The position numbers and the translations under genes were made by a program. From Anarhynchus alexandrinus (lineage: Eukaryota; Chordata; Aves; Charadriiformes; Charadriidae), in contig VUYV01000053.1 in assembly GCA_008711295.1 (NCBI GenBank), positions 2,451,213-2,515,212 of the forward strand: a stretch of 64,000 bases of DNA, given 5' to 3'. Under the pieces are notes generated by a model. The model had not been told where the DNA came from and did not search any database. It saw only the letters and a program-made list of their open reading frames with translations. Below are positions 12,991 through 25,458 of the stretch, one piece after another (position 1 is the stretch's first letter; each line of letters opens with the position of its first letter).

Positions 12991-15368
12991 GTCCCTACAC
13001 TGGAGAAGTGCCTAGCGGAAAGGGGTTTTACCCGCTAGAGGGAATAAATGTGAAGCGTTGCAGACAGTTTGCATCGTCCGTTTGTTGGGGCCAGATTCTG
13101 CTCTCTGTTATTCCAGGAAATTTAGAAATTATCTCTTTGTTTACCACCTTGTCAGAAGCTTTGGATGTGACATTTCTCCCAGTGACATAGCTTTGAATTG
13201 AAAGTCCAACTGCTTTTCAGTCTGGATCACTGGGGAAGTTATCCACCATCCCTATGATGTTGGAAAGCATGAGCCAAGCTGATAACTTGATGAGGATAGT
13301 GAGCACAGATTTCCCAGGCTGACTCCATTCATTCCCAGAAGGTTTTTCCCGCTGTGAGTAGCAGTTAAACAAACGTTTGTCTAAAAAGACATGCCGTGTT
13401 CTGGGTGCTGAAAATCAGGCTGCAGAGGGAGCTAGTCTCAAGGTAAAACTCTTCTTCCGTATTCCCTTTCCACGTCAGTTGATGTGATCCCTTCAGGTTG
13501 TTCTCAATGCCACAGAGGTAGAGCTGTTGAAAATCCAGTTTTCCCCCAATATATCTTGTGTTGTTCCCCAACATGACTGTTTTCCAGGACAAGTTTGAGG
13601 ATTGAGGCTGTTTGTCTGGGATTTTGTTACAACAGAGTGAGCGAAACAGTACTTTTGAGTGATGGGCCAGTTCGCCAGAGGTATTGGCCAAGCACTGCAA
13701 ATGTGTGCACCAACGCCACAGTACAGGTCCAGAGGGTCTGATGCAGCCTTGGATATATTGGACAGTTACTGCACAGATGGTCAGTGCTTGCAGAGTAAAT
13801 ATGATGCAGTCGGAACTAGTCAGACTTACCACACATGCTCGTATTTCTGCATGGAAATACAGCAACTCAGGGATCCACTAAGGACCACAGTGGCAAATTA
13901 GTTTGAGGATTGTAGAGCCAGCATAACTCAGCCCTGTGGTGATCTCTGGACAGCCTGAGGTTTGCAGTTGTAAAGCCAGTTATACTCAAAGTGTTCTTAG
14001 CACTTGTGGTTGTCACTTTGCCTCTTGCTCCTGCAACATGGTAGTTATGTCCCTTGACTTAGAGTATGGCTACTACACAGACCTAGTTTGAAGCAACATG
14101 TTTCCTTCACTAGCTCTGAAAAAACAAAAGGAGCATAAAGCGAAAAAAACTCTCAAGCTGCTCTCTTATGGGAGGTGGCAGTGGCTGCCAACTCCATGTC
14201 CTAGTCTGGTTCTACATCTCGTGGTCCGGTCAAGCAGAAATAATTCATAATCCTAGTTATCTGTTTATATCATTAACAGAAAGAAACTATTGAAAACAAA
14301 GGTTCTAATGAAAAAGTAAACACTTTTAGAAATAGTTTGTTTCAGGCTGCAGTATTATTTATATGTGAATAGAAACCCAAATGCAAAGGGCAGAAGGAGT
14401 TGAAATGGGAATCCATCTCCGTCATGTTTTCACATTAAACATATTTCTCAGTATGCCCCAGGCTTTGGCTGGTGGGTAGGGTTTCAGCAACAGAAAGTCT
14501 GCTCAGCACAGCTAGAAGCACTCATGGCACCAGGAATCTGCGGTGCCTGGAGGCGGGGGAGAGCGCTGCTGGCACTCAGACTGCTCCCCACCAAAGGGGG
14601 AATGCTGTACTGGATCTGCACCATGCACTGTACCGAAACAAAGCCTTTCAGCATCTGTGGAAGGAAAGTCACCAATTGCCATATGTCACTCTGCTGTGCA
14701 TATGTTAAGTGAGCCAAACCAATCGCATTTGCACATTCTCTGTGTGACTTGTTGTCCCACACAATGAGTGCCCTGTTGTCACCAGTGCTAATGCTATGCA
14801 ATCTGCTTTGCCGTAGTGCAGCAGGCAACTCGCCTCTTCATATCGTAGCACATTTTGCCACATAAGCATGGCCCCGGTATCGCCGGATGCTTTGCAATCT
14901 GTTGCTCTGCCGAGTGCAAGCCCTGCTGTCACGTTTGCTGCAGCTTGTTGGGCTACAAAGGAGCAGGCAGGCTGCGGGCAGGGACGCACTCTGCTCAGCA
15001 GCCGTCTTGGAGCCGTACGGCCCCTATATCATGCCTGGGCTGCTCGGCAGGAATCAGTCACATAGCAGGAGTGACGGGTGCTAGTAACAAGCTTCGCAGG
15101 TCTATTGTCTCTAACTAATCATTCCCCTTTCTTAACAATTTTTATTTGTATTTGCTTCATGCATAACAAGCACATCCTGGACTGAAAGTCAGTCTGACTT
15201 GCACAAAGGGAAGAAACTTCTTACATAAACAGCTGATATAGGCAAGGTAGAGTAGTGGCCCAATACTTTACTAAGAAACAGGGCCCACTGCAAGAGTTTC
15301 TTCAGAAACTCTTTGTGTACCACCCTTTAATTCAAGTATCCTGGGCTGCATCATCAAAATAAGTGTGG
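12991..15368. other. Intergenic DNA, no gene seen
   Basis: Open frames of up to 166 codons exist (13365-13865 -) but carry no known domain and lack splice or codon evidence. The stretch 14470-15070 is moderately G+C-rich and has overlapping frames on both strands, which fits composition rather than genes. It also holds an imperfect internal duplication at 14791-14920. A short CCAGATTCTGCTCTCTGTTA near 13091 resembles an old amniote repeat. Confidence 0.5.
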
Positions 15369-15944
15369 CAGCAGGTCGAGGGAGGTGATTCTCCCCCTCT
15401 ATTCTGCTCTCGTGAGAGCCCACCTGGTATATTGTGTCCAGCTCTGGAGCCCTCAACATAAGAAGGACATGGACCTGTTGGAGTGGGTCCAGAGGAGGGT
15501 CACAAAGATGATCAGAAGGCTGGAGCACCTCTCCTATGAAGACAGGCTGAGAGAGTTGGGGTTGTTCAGCCTGGAGAAGAAAAGACTCTAGGGACACCTT
15601 ATAGAAGCCTTCTAGTATCTGAAGGGGGCCTACAAGAAGGCTGGAGAGGGATTTTTTACAAGGTCATGTAGGGATAGGATGAGGGGTAATGGCTTAAAAC
15701 TGCAAGAGGGTAGATTTAGAACAGATATTAGGAAGAAATTTTTCACTATGAGGGTGGTGAGGCACTGGAACAGGTTGCCCAGGGAAGTTGTGGATGCCCC
15801 ATCCCTGGAAGTGTTCCAGGCCAGGCTGGATGGGGCTTTGAGCAACCTGGTCTAGTGGGAAGTGTCCCTGTCCATGGCAGGGGGGGTGGATCTAGATGAT
15901 CTTTAAGGTCCCTTCCAACCTAAACCATTCTATGATTCTATATA
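15369..15944 (+). mobile_element. CR1 LINE 3' fragment, bird type, 5'-truncated
   Basis: The segment follows the avian CR1 3' end almost base for base: GCAGGTCGAGGGAGGTGATT, then the reverse-transcriptase C-terminal coding block ([20 protein letters not shown] and [20 protein letters not shown] at about 15415-15590), then the untranslated tail with GGCACTGGAACAGGTTGCCC, GATGATCTTTAAGGTCCCTT, and the terminal direct repeat ATTCTATGATTCTAT. CR1 elements are non-LTR retrotransposons that usually insert as short 3' pieces. A stop after the Leu of KKRL and mild divergence show it is dead. No target-site duplication is expected or seen. It is the best single indicator that this is bird DNA. Confidence 0.96.
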
Positions 15945-18900
15945 AGGCTTTCGTGCTGTGAACTTCACTGAAACAAACCTTTGAGTGGCACAGCCTTGCT
16001 GAGGATTGCAGGTTGAACTTCTGCTCAGAGGAGCCCCAGGAAAATAAATACATCCTTCTGAAGTATTCACATACCATAAAGGCCTTCTCCATGATACAGT
16101 TAATGATGCTAAGGCCACCTGTTGAACAGTGAAGATGTGATAAAGTATTGGAAAGCTTGTGCGTTCAGATGTACCACCAAAACCACTAGCATCCATTTGG
16201 ATATTGTACTCTGTAGAATAATGTGTATATATGTGGAACCTAAATTAGGGCTGGGAGGACAGTTTTAATTTAGGCATGCCCTAAGACTAGGTGCTCGGTT
16301 CCCAGACTGTAATACCTTATTATAGCTTTTTTCACTGCAGAGCAGTTGGCCCTTCTGCCTGTAGTGTCTTTTGACATACAACTTGCATAAAGTCAGAAAA
16401 AAGCCCTGATTTAGCAATGTAATTTTATAACATTTGCACATCTGTTTCCACTGAGGGCTTTGAAGCCCAGTAAAATGGATAAGATAGAAAAGAAAAAAGA
16501 GACAAAGAAAAAAATCCTGCCTGTAGAAATATGACTAATTCCCAGACCTGTCTGTACTTGTTAAAATGTGCTAGAATGACAATGTTAACAGCTTGGCCAA
16601 ACATCAGAAAATCACTACTTCATCTGATGCTATTAGCTGAGTTACTCAGTAAAGGCAGAGTTGGAAAAATAGTGATGCCTCCCTGGGCCTCAGGGTGGAG
16701 CGGCAGAGAGATCTCACACGTGTGACTAAGAGATGCTACTGCAATTCTGGCTCCTTATGCAAGCTGCCCCACACTGCTGCCACCCTGTCTTGAGTGTCCT
16801 GGTACCACAGGGCCCGGAAAGCTTTCGGTATGTAAGCAGTCAGCAATTCAGAAGGTGTGTAACATGAAGGGTCCTTCCTGGACAGCACTTCAGAAAGAGA
16901 CAAAAATGCCATTTTATGTTTCACTTTGTAAGACTATGTTCAGGCTGCACAAGAAGTGCCCAGGGTGAGTCACCAGCCACCCTGAGAGTGAGCTGTGTGC
17001 CTGATAATTGCTTTCAAATGTCCCACTTACCTGAGGGTGGGATTTTTTAAGAGAAAGACAAATCCCTGTCAGCTTTTGTGGTATAACTTGGACAGATATA
17101 TTTCTACAGCATTGACATCAACAGTGGGATCTGTCTCTTTGGTGTTTATCTATGCCTGTTCCAAGGCACATCTTTGGGAGGTGAAGGAGTTGGTCTTTGG
17201 ATTTGTGCCTCACAGTTCTCCTAAAACGCTGTGCACTGCCTTCAGGTTACAGGCCCCATCATGTCTGCCTTCCAGTGAGGCACGACTCTCACCTGCCTGG
17301 CTGAGAGAGGGGGAGATCTGCTGGGTTGTGTTTGTGCTAAATCCCGTTTATCCAAGTGTCATCCCCTGAGCAAAAAGTGACGCAGAAGAGGGATACTATG
17401 ATAAAGCCAGAGGTGCTTTATACCGCAGCTTCGCGTTTCCTGGAAATGTCTGGAGGAATAAAGCACTTGCTGTAGGCATCTACTTCATTATGTTCTTTAG
17501 GCAAGGACACACTGAAATTCAGTTCAAAGAGAGAAGGAAAACCATTTTGCAGTAACCGGAGATCAGATTATTTGGTAAGCACAAAAGCCTTTTGAGTAAT
17601 AACTTTTCTGTGGAGAGTCAGATGGTTTCTATATGCTTAGTAGTCTTAGTTTCCCTTGAACTGTGTAATTCAATCGAGGTGCCTTGCTCAGCTTTTAAAC
17701 CATTTCATGCCAATGTATCACAGCGTAGCTGTATTTGCAGACTGGCAAAGCCACTGAACATCTCTTGCAAGGCCAGTATCTGCAGTGTTTGGCCTTGATC
17801 TTCTTTGGAGGGATACAAGGATAGTCTGAGTGACTAAAATCCAAGTCTATCTCCTCCTCTGACCTACCTTCAACAGTAGTTGGAAGCAAGGCTGGAAGTA
17901 AATTGGTGCTTTAAATTTCTGTTTGTACTACTCCAGTGGTACATAGAGGTCTCCAGGAGAGACAGGGCCTGTGTTATTTTACGTGCCATGTCATATAGGG
18001 TATCACATAGGCCAGGCGATAGAGAATTCGGATCCAAGCCAAGAGAATACATGGCTTACTGTATTGGTAGTGATACAGAGAAATACAGAGAAATAAGCAA
18101 TCGATTTGAAACAGAATTAAAAATTAGAGTTGGTTTTTTTTAATGTTAACTTTACTGTCTCAGCAGAAGCCAAGAAGCCAATATGTTATGGTAACTGGTA
18201 CAGTTTTCCTTCTTTTCAGCAGAGATGAATGTTTAATTGACTTAGCAACTGAAAGTGACAGGTAGGATTGCTGCTGGTACAGTGGAGAGCTTTGGAACAG
18301 AATGGAAAAGACAATGTATTACATTTGCTTATACATTAGTCGTTCCCTAAAAATACATACAGACTGAGACAGTAGATACAAGCTATTCCCAAGTACCAAA
18401 CTGTGTTGCTGAACCAGACCATAGTGAGAAAAGGACGAACAGGTATTTTTTTGTAGTAGTTGTTCAGGTGGATCAAATCTTTCCAACCTTGGTGCCTAAT
18501 TTATGTTGATGGATAATTTTCTGCATTATGTATTCAGACTGTGCGCTAGAGAAGACTGAGAAAATCAAATATCTTACCAAATCCTGCTCACCTTGTGCTG
18601 AGGGTCCCACTCAATATTCTGTTTATTAGGCAGGAAGGGATCAGCCTATCTCCAAAGGAGACTCAGAAGGAGCTGCTGTTCATAGTTATTCGTGATGAAA
18701 GCTGCAGCTGTTCTTTCTGAACACATATCCAGAAAGTAGAAGGGAGATGACCTTCAAGATTTACAGCAGATCAAAGGAAGGTCAGTGGCTGGCAGGAATA
18801 GGGGAGGGGGGAAGAAAGGTGGAAGGTTCTGTTAAAAAACAAGTGAACCCCTCTGCCTGCAGGTCACCAACATTTTTAAATTGGTAGTTCTTTTCTCTTG

Positions 18901-19221
18901 TGTTAATTAGTAGGGGCTACAGTCGAAGTGCATATTCTGTCAGCTTAAATTCAGTTAGGAAGGTAGACTGTGCCTTTTAGGTATTCTTCTAGGGAAAACT
19001 CTTTCTGTTAGGCACAATATAGTATTTAGGGATCCATCCTTCACTCACTTGAGATCATGGAAAACTTCCTATGTCCCAGCTGGGATTACAAGTTCATCCA
19101 GAAAGATGAAGAACAGAGGCCTATTGCTTTCCAGGATATACTAGCATTGAGTGCACACATAAACAGAGAACACTGGACAGATGGGTCATGATTTGTTTGT
19201 ACTACCTATGTGTCCTATATA

Positions 19222-19262
19222 TCTCTATGTTTCTTATTTATCTTTATATATATTTATTAATT
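19222..19262 (+). repeat. AT-rich low-complexity tract
   Basis: About 40 bases dominated by TATA and TTTAT words (CTTTATATATATTTATTAAT). Confidence 0.6.
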
Positions 19263-20926
19263 CAAAGACCATTTACAACGATTCCCTTTATTTAAACATC
19301 ATCTAGATTCTATCTGCTTGTTTGTGCCTCCAGGAAAATCAATCTGTGTGGGGTACCGAGCACAACTGTAATAAAGGAGAAAGAAATAAAATAGACAGTG
19401 AAATACGATGTGCTCTCTCCAGAAGGGAAAGTAGGAGCCTCAAGCCAAAGTCCAAAGGTTACGTACCGTGGTAATGGTCTTATCTAACCTGATTATACCT
19501 AGTACTTGCAGGTAAACAGATTGAGACATGCTGCAGTCATGAAATGACTACAGCAAAGCCTGATGAGACTCACTGTCACCCCATGCTCTGCATTAGACTG
19601 CATTGCAAAAGCAAGCACCAGAATCCCTCAAGATGTAGCTGTTGTCTTAGGGCCATACCCTTCTCTCGGGCACCCCCAAAGATTTGGGCCACTTTGGAGT
19701 GGGGTCTGAGGAGAAAATTTGGAATGTGCATGAGCCTCCCGGGCTCCTGGCTGAGGGACTTTGGCATATGTTCAGATCACAAAGCGATACTTTGTATAAG
19801 CACAAAACCCAATTCATTATCATAGGGAGGCTTAAATCCAGTTATTATACAGATCGATACAATCTTGAAAGACTTTTTGGGTTGTGTCTTGGGTTGTGTC
19901 TTGGTCAGACTTTCGAGCTTTTTTGTTCACTTGCTGGCAGAGAAGTTTCTACTCTTTTGCCTCTTACCATGGCCTCTCTGTATGCCTGGCATTTTCTATA
20001 TGATGTGGTGCTGTGCACACTCTCAGTACCGAGGCTGTTTCCTAGTTTTCAGCAGAGCTGAGCAGTGCATACTCTGAGCCCAGGGTCCCAGCTTCTCATC
20101 AGGTACTTTTTTAATGGCTGAACAGCATCTTTGTGTTTAACCTTTGAACAGAAAGCTTAAATATTATACAGAATTTCCTCTTTTTCTGTTTGTTAAAGAA
20201 ACTGGACACCCCCCCATGACATGATTACATGCCTGGTTTTGGGGGCTACGAGGGTAGCAAACCATTCACACTGCACAAATTTCTAAATTACATTGTGCGG
20301 GTATCAGTGTCCATAGATCTCCTTTGTAATCATGACCATCTCTTACGCATAAATACTTGTCTGTCTTGTCAACAGGCAGCCAAAAACGAGCTCCAGATGA
20401 CGTGTTGTTTTTTCAGCCATAAGTGTGTGTTTGGAGAGCTGTTAGTCTCACCACTTCCCTGTTCACCCTGTTTTGCAAACACAAGCACACCACACTGCCT
20501 CCTACCACCACACACTCTCCTAGTAAGGAAGAGCTGGTTGCTGGAGATGACAGACCACTTCACAGGCCCATGCTGTGCAGCTCTATCTCCATGGCTTTTA
20601 TCTCCTCGCTCCCCTTGACCTCCCATCTGCCTCTCTCACAGGGAACCTGTGGGCAGCCCTGATCTTGAACTCTCTGCCCCCTCCCAGATTTTTCTTATCT
20701 GTAAATCTGTCTACTGCTGCATCCACAGCTTTCCCATGCGTCTCACAGGCACACCTGATAAAGCCTAATGTGTGCAGTAACTTCTGATATTGGCAATGGT
20801 CACTCGGAACTATCCAGCCATGTGAACACTCAGAGCTCTGCACCTGTTCTTTCAGTATTTCATGGATTATCTGATGTTCTTCTCCCCTTCCACCACTCAG
20901 CAGTTCCCTACCAGGTTTTTGGCCAT

Positions 20927-20948
20927 ATTAATATGAATTCATATTAAT
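20927..20948. repeat. 22-bp perfect palindrome centred on GAATTC
   Basis: The 22 bases from 20927 to 20948 read identically on both strands, with centre TATGAATTCATA and flanks ATTAA/TTAAT. There is no loop, so a cruciform stem of 11 bp is possible. A/T-rich palindromes arise by chance occasionally, and no gene is linked to it. Confidence 0.85.
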
Positions 20949-22937
20949 GAGCACACTGTACACTTTCCTTGGTCTGGTCCTCTGGGTTCATTTCTCTTTC
21001 TTGGATACTTTTCCAGCTGCTTCCCATTGATTAACATTGACTTTTGTCTCTGCTCTTTTATGTGTCTGACTGGAGGTAATAGAAAAGCCTTCTCCTCTGT
21101 AGTTCTCTGAAACAGCCTTTACCCTATCTCCTGCTTCATCAGCTTCATCTTTAAATCGTGGCTAATCCCCATGGCTAATGCTTCCTTTCTGTTAGTATTC
21201 AGGTATCTTCAAGCTAACTTTCTCCATTGTGCTTGTACCTATTCCCTTGGTGTTACAGTTTGCAGGGGTAGTTGCAGCTCCAGCTGCAGCTCCTCCCAAG
21301 CTGAGAAACCACACTGGCCTAGAGAGCAGGCACATTGAGAGAGCCTGCCTGACCACCCATGTCTCCTCTCAGTGGCTCTTGAGCCCTTAGACTTGGTCTC
21401 TCAGAGCAGTACCTTTGTACCATTACCAGCACTGATGTTCTTAATGCGAAGACATTTTGTTTGCATGGAAAAAAAACATGCTAAACTGATGCCATAGTTG
21501 TGTCTGAGTGCTCTGCGTGCCCTGCGGTGCCTCACCCAGAGGAATTGTGAGCCTGGTGATCCTAGTCTCAAGTAATAGCCTTTGAGAGAAGGGAGCAGTT
21601 GCAGAAAAATTCTGCAAAAATGGGGGGGGTCTCAGATCTGGAGACTCCCCCTTCATGTGTTAGTTCACTGCCCACATGACATAGTGTCCTTTTGTTGGCT
21701 GGGAGACAGGTGAAAGTGGGGAGGAAAGCCAAAAGGTTTGGAGTGTGCTTGTTACTGCACCACATCTACCTGCTCCCTTGTGCTTATCCAGAGCCTATCG
21801 CTGGAGAGTCTCGGGGCACCTCCCAAACATTACTCATCACCACCTCCCTCAAAACAGGAGATCATTGGGGGAGATAAGGGAGCGGGAACCCTGCTGAGAC
21901 TAGTGTTCTGTCTCCCACGTTATTGCCGTAAACTCTGGAGGTGAACTGTACTGTTGAGTTTCCACCCATTATGTTGTTCTGATGATAAAGCTTAGATTAA
22001 AACCTATTAAAAATGCAATATAGTCACATTAAAACCAATACAGATATTTTACAATGAAGCCATCAAATTTTCTGTGCTGTGGAATGGTGTAATATGTGCA
22101 CAATGTGGTTGATTCTAGTGCTTCATTGCCTGAGTTTGTCATATGTGGGTTCAGTTTAAAACTAATGGAAAGGCCAACCATCACGAAGACACAGGTATTC
22201 CCCCCTCATCCCCTTCAATTAATGTAGAGCTGCATCAAAAAGGAAGTGTTCTCATACTGTACTGAAGGGGGAACAGTTATAACCTGAATGCTGTTCTTGT
22301 ACATTTTGCCAAGTATAGTGCTCACTGGGAAGTCCAACATCACAGGTGAAGGGATAAGAAAAGACAAGTATCTTGGAAAAAAAAATTTCTCTGGTAGCAC
22401 TGTAAAGAATATATGATCTTAGCAGAAAGGAATTTTTTAAAGTCTGGAAAAAATCTTACTCTTTAGGCTCTGCCAACAAAAAATAAATTGAGAAGGATCT
22501 TTAAATATGGCTAATAAACTTATGTGCTTGGGGCAGGAAAAAAAGATCAGTTTGTAGTTTGTTAATCTACTGGCAAAGTCAGCTGCGCATGCAGCTCAGT
22601 GCTCTGCTCAAACAGAGTATGTCTGAAAGGCACTGCCATGTACTGTCTCTGCTGGTGGTCCAGAAAGCAAAGCATTAAGGTGCATTGCAAGGTAAGTATA
22701 AGTAGCGAACTAATCCCCTCTTTGAACTGTATAAGTGAGAGGAATTAAAAGGGACATGTGCGTATTAATCACGGCTCCTGCACCATTTGCTCTGCTGGCC
22801 CCAAACGCCATCCTTAGTGGGACATTGAGTTTACCAGTTAGGGAAAAGCTATAGTGCCGAAGGCTCCAAAGCTTCTCCCTGTGTGTGGACACCTCTAACA
22901 GCTAATAAAGATGTTTGGAAGCAGACTTACAAAAAGC

Positions 22938-22954
22938 TTTTTTTTTTTTTTTTG
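22938..22954 (+). repeat. Poly-T run
   Basis: A run of about 16 T after AAAAAGC. There is no adjacent retroelement body that I recognise, so it may be simple slippage. Confidence 0.7.
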
Positions 22955-23410
22955 GCTTTCTGCTCCTGTTTAATACCATCAAGGTTACCTGTTTATGCTA
23001 GGATAGAGTAAGGGGCATGGAAAGCAACATTTTTGAAATTCGTCAAACCTATAATGGACTCTGCACACACACCCAAAACCACGCATATATGGAAGGAAGA
23101 TGGCTTGAGAAATCACCAGTGCTGGATAAATTAAGACCAGTCACTTGCACTCAAGTGTCTTTGCTCAGCTGATTGTTTCAGGTACTCTTTTGGCTATTGC
23201 TCATGCTCACTCTTGCGCTGTTTTCCAATCAAAACCAGGCTGACAGCTCTTCATCTATCAGGGAGGCTACAGGATGCCTTGCTGCTGAGATTTTTGGGCT
23301 TTATTGATTCTCCACAGTGAGGCACACAAGAATGGAGGCCTACAGCAACCCTTTCACTTAAGCTTAAAGAGGATATGTCCAAAAACTGGAAAGTTCTATT
23401 AAGGCAATAC

Positions 23411-23446
23411 AGGGGTGGGGGGGAGAGAGGAAAAAAAAAAAAAAAA
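23411..23446 (+). repeat. Purine-rich tract with 16-A run
   Basis: GGGGTGGGGGGGAGAGAGGA is followed by 16 A, an all-purine stretch apart from one T. Confidence 0.75.
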
Positions 23447-23541
23447 GCAATTCTATTCACTGACCTAGAAGGTGAATGTTTGTCTGTTCTGCTGTAGCCT
23501 TTTTCTTAGTCTTAGTTCTCCTTCCCTCTTCTGATGGACTT

Positions 23542-23556
23542 TGGTGGTGGTGGTGG
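23542..23556 (+). repeat. (TGG)5 microsatellite
   Basis: Five tandem TGG units within TTTGGTGGTGGTGGTGGTCT. Confidence 0.8.
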
Positions 23557-23791
23557 TCTCCAAATGATCCTTTTCTTCCTTTCTTCCTATTTTCTCCTGT
23601 CTTCAGCTTTTCATTTTCTTTGAAAAGCAATACCCTGCTACTCATTTTTTCACAGCCACTTGCACTCTGGGTTTACACAATTTTCCTTTTCCCTCTACTC
23701 CTAGTACAGTCTCTCTACCCACTCCCTCCTGCTCTTCCCACCTTCACCAAGTTTCTAGTGTCTCCAGCTCTCACAGAACAGCAGCAATCAT

Positions 23792-23862
23792 AAAACGATT
23801 TACAACCATTAACCAATTAAGTATCACACCTCTCTACAAGGTAGGCAATTATTCATGAACGT
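23792..23862 (+). repeat. Ancient amniote repeat relic (GATTTACAACCATTAACC type)
   Basis: ACGATTTACAACCATTAACC followed by AATTAAGTATCACACCTCTC and TACAAGGTAGGCAATTATT aligns by eye with the repeat core AGCACTTTACAAACATTAAT, then AATTAAGCATCACAAC, then GAGGTAGGCAAGTATTATT. It is the same family as the relic near 1.8 kb. Confidence 0.58.
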
Positions 23863-24374
23863 GGCTAAGCTACCACTGTTTGGTGTAACAGATTGTTCAG
23901 CTGTTTCTGCTCTAAGGGCCCCAGACAACAATAGTAAGGCTGCAAAAGGTCAGGGTTGGGATGAACTGCTAGAGCTGTATGGGGGAACTATAGACATCTG
24001 CTAACACACTGCTTAGCTCCGAACCCTCCTTTTACTCTTGGGTTTGTGAGCGTTAAATGTGTTCTGTATTTGTAGCATCAAATAGGCTGCATCTTTAAAA
24101 AAAAAAAATCCACAGAAAAGTCCATGGACGACATAGAGCTCATCATTCTACACTTCATAAAATGGCACAGAGTAACTGGTCTGTCTTCTCCATTCCCTGC
24201 CCGTGTGGCCGCGCTCGCGTAGACCAGACTGTGCTTAGTCAGGGAGAGGCCGTTGCTTCTGCTGAATGCAGCTTGTTAATAAACTGATGGTGTGACGTTA
24301 CGGGGAGCCTCCCAACCTGAAATGCTGCATGACATTTTTCCCAAAGGTGGAAGATTTATGGTTTTTTAACCTAA

Positions 24375-24410
24375 ATTAATTAAGAAGCAGAACCTTAATT
24401 AAGAAGCAGG
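24375..24410 (+). repeat. Tandem duplication of TTAATTAAGAAGCAG
   Basis: The 15-base unit TTAATTAAGAAGCAG occurs twice with four bases between the copies (near 24377-24391 and 24396-24410). It is probably a small replication-slippage duplication. Confidence 0.8.
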
Positions 24411-25452
24411 TTGCTTCTGAAACAGCTAACCCACTTCAAAGGGCTGAAGCCGTACACTTAATGGGGAACAAAGAAGAGAAAACAGGGTCAAAACAGACGA
24501 TGTCTGTGCGTTGTTCTCAATCCATTCATCTTGCGCATGGGGGGTGCTCTGCTGGCATTTTAAAAATGGCAGTGGAACATCTGCCACCCAAAAGGAGAAT
24601 TGGGGTGTGTGGGAGGGACGTGTGGTTTATTCAAAAGCCACTGCTCTCCTTTTGAAGCAGAAGATGAGCCAGATGTACCTTTTTTTTTTTTTCTCTGCCA
24701 AGTCCTGGTCCTGTTCCCATTGATTTCAGTTGATCCAGGATATCCCTCTTATTTTCTTTTTTTCCTTCTTTTTTTTTTCTTTCCCTAGCTAGGTGGTTTC
24801 ACTTCATGAATGCGGCAGGCAAGTTGATCCTGTTTCATCCTCTCAATCATACCAGGTACAGCTGCTAGCTGAGGGGCAAGTGGTTTGAGAAAAACTAGAA
24901 ATCGGTCTCTTAAAAATGCCGCATTTTTAGGACCTCAGCTCCCACAGAGCTCAGTGTCCTTCTGGAAGAAACACCTCAACCTCAGGTAACTACCATGTTC
25001 CTCAGTCAGTTCTAGTTGCCAAGTTAGTGATGTATTTGATACCATTCATTATGTAGGATTTTGAATAGGTCATTCCTGCTTCTGGAATAATGCGGGATGG
25101 GTGGCTTTTCCCATTAAAACAGTATGGTTTAAATGATGCTTCATTAAAATCCACCGTTTCTTTAGGAAGACACACAAGCTAGAGGTAGGCCCCTTTCTTG
25201 TTGATAAAATGCCAGAAATCATATGGACTTGTTGTTGAACATGGCTTCCAGACACGCCAGCCTTGAGTGCCATCCCTACAGGGTTTTTTAAATCCTGCTG
25301 GATATCCATGGCACCCTTAGGGAGGTACGCAGATAGTGCTGCAAGTCTGGCCTTGTGCTACTTTGGAAACTGCTTTTGAAAGTTGCACCCAACATTAAAA
25401 AAAGAGATTGATGTAAGAGATTAAGATAAATGCACAAAACACTTTCATTTTC

Positions 25453-25458
25453 TTTATT
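25453..25458 (-). terminator. TEAD1: Candidate TEAD1 polyadenylation signal (AATAAA)
   Basis: The plus strand reads TTTATT, so the RNA-sense hexamer is AATAAA. The following RNA-sense bases GAAAATGAAAGTG and then TTTTGTGCATTT provide a cleavage zone and a GU/U-rich downstream element at usual spacing. Plus-strand sequence on the low-coordinate side becomes less AT-rich, consistent with leaving the UTR. Confidence 0.6.

Larger units (their letters stand above)
15945..25434. other. Intergenic DNA downstream of TEAD1, no gene seen
   Basis: No convincing gene. Open frames reach about 129 codons (20229-20618 +, 19684-20061 +) without recognisable domains. The stretch contains a 22-bp palindrome (20927-20948), homopolymer and TGG runs, an ancient repeat relic near 23.8 kb and a small tandem duplication at 24.38 kb, all listed separately. 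It would also contain any transcription-termination region of TEAD1. Confidence 0.55.

Noticed and set aside
13365..13865. 166-codon frame on the minus strand
   Set aside because: No recognisable domain, ordinary non-coding composition, overlapping plus-strand frames and no splice context; likely a chance frame.
15385..15591. 68-codon plus-strand frame as an independent gene
   Set aside because: It is the C-terminal part of the CR1 reverse-transcriptase frame inside the LINE fragment.
18026..18040. Adjacent EcoRI and BamHI words (GAATTC, GGATCC) suggesting cloning-vector contamination
   Set aside because: Flanking sequence on both sides is ordinary genomic A/T-rich DNA with no polylinker or vector sequence; treated as coincidence.
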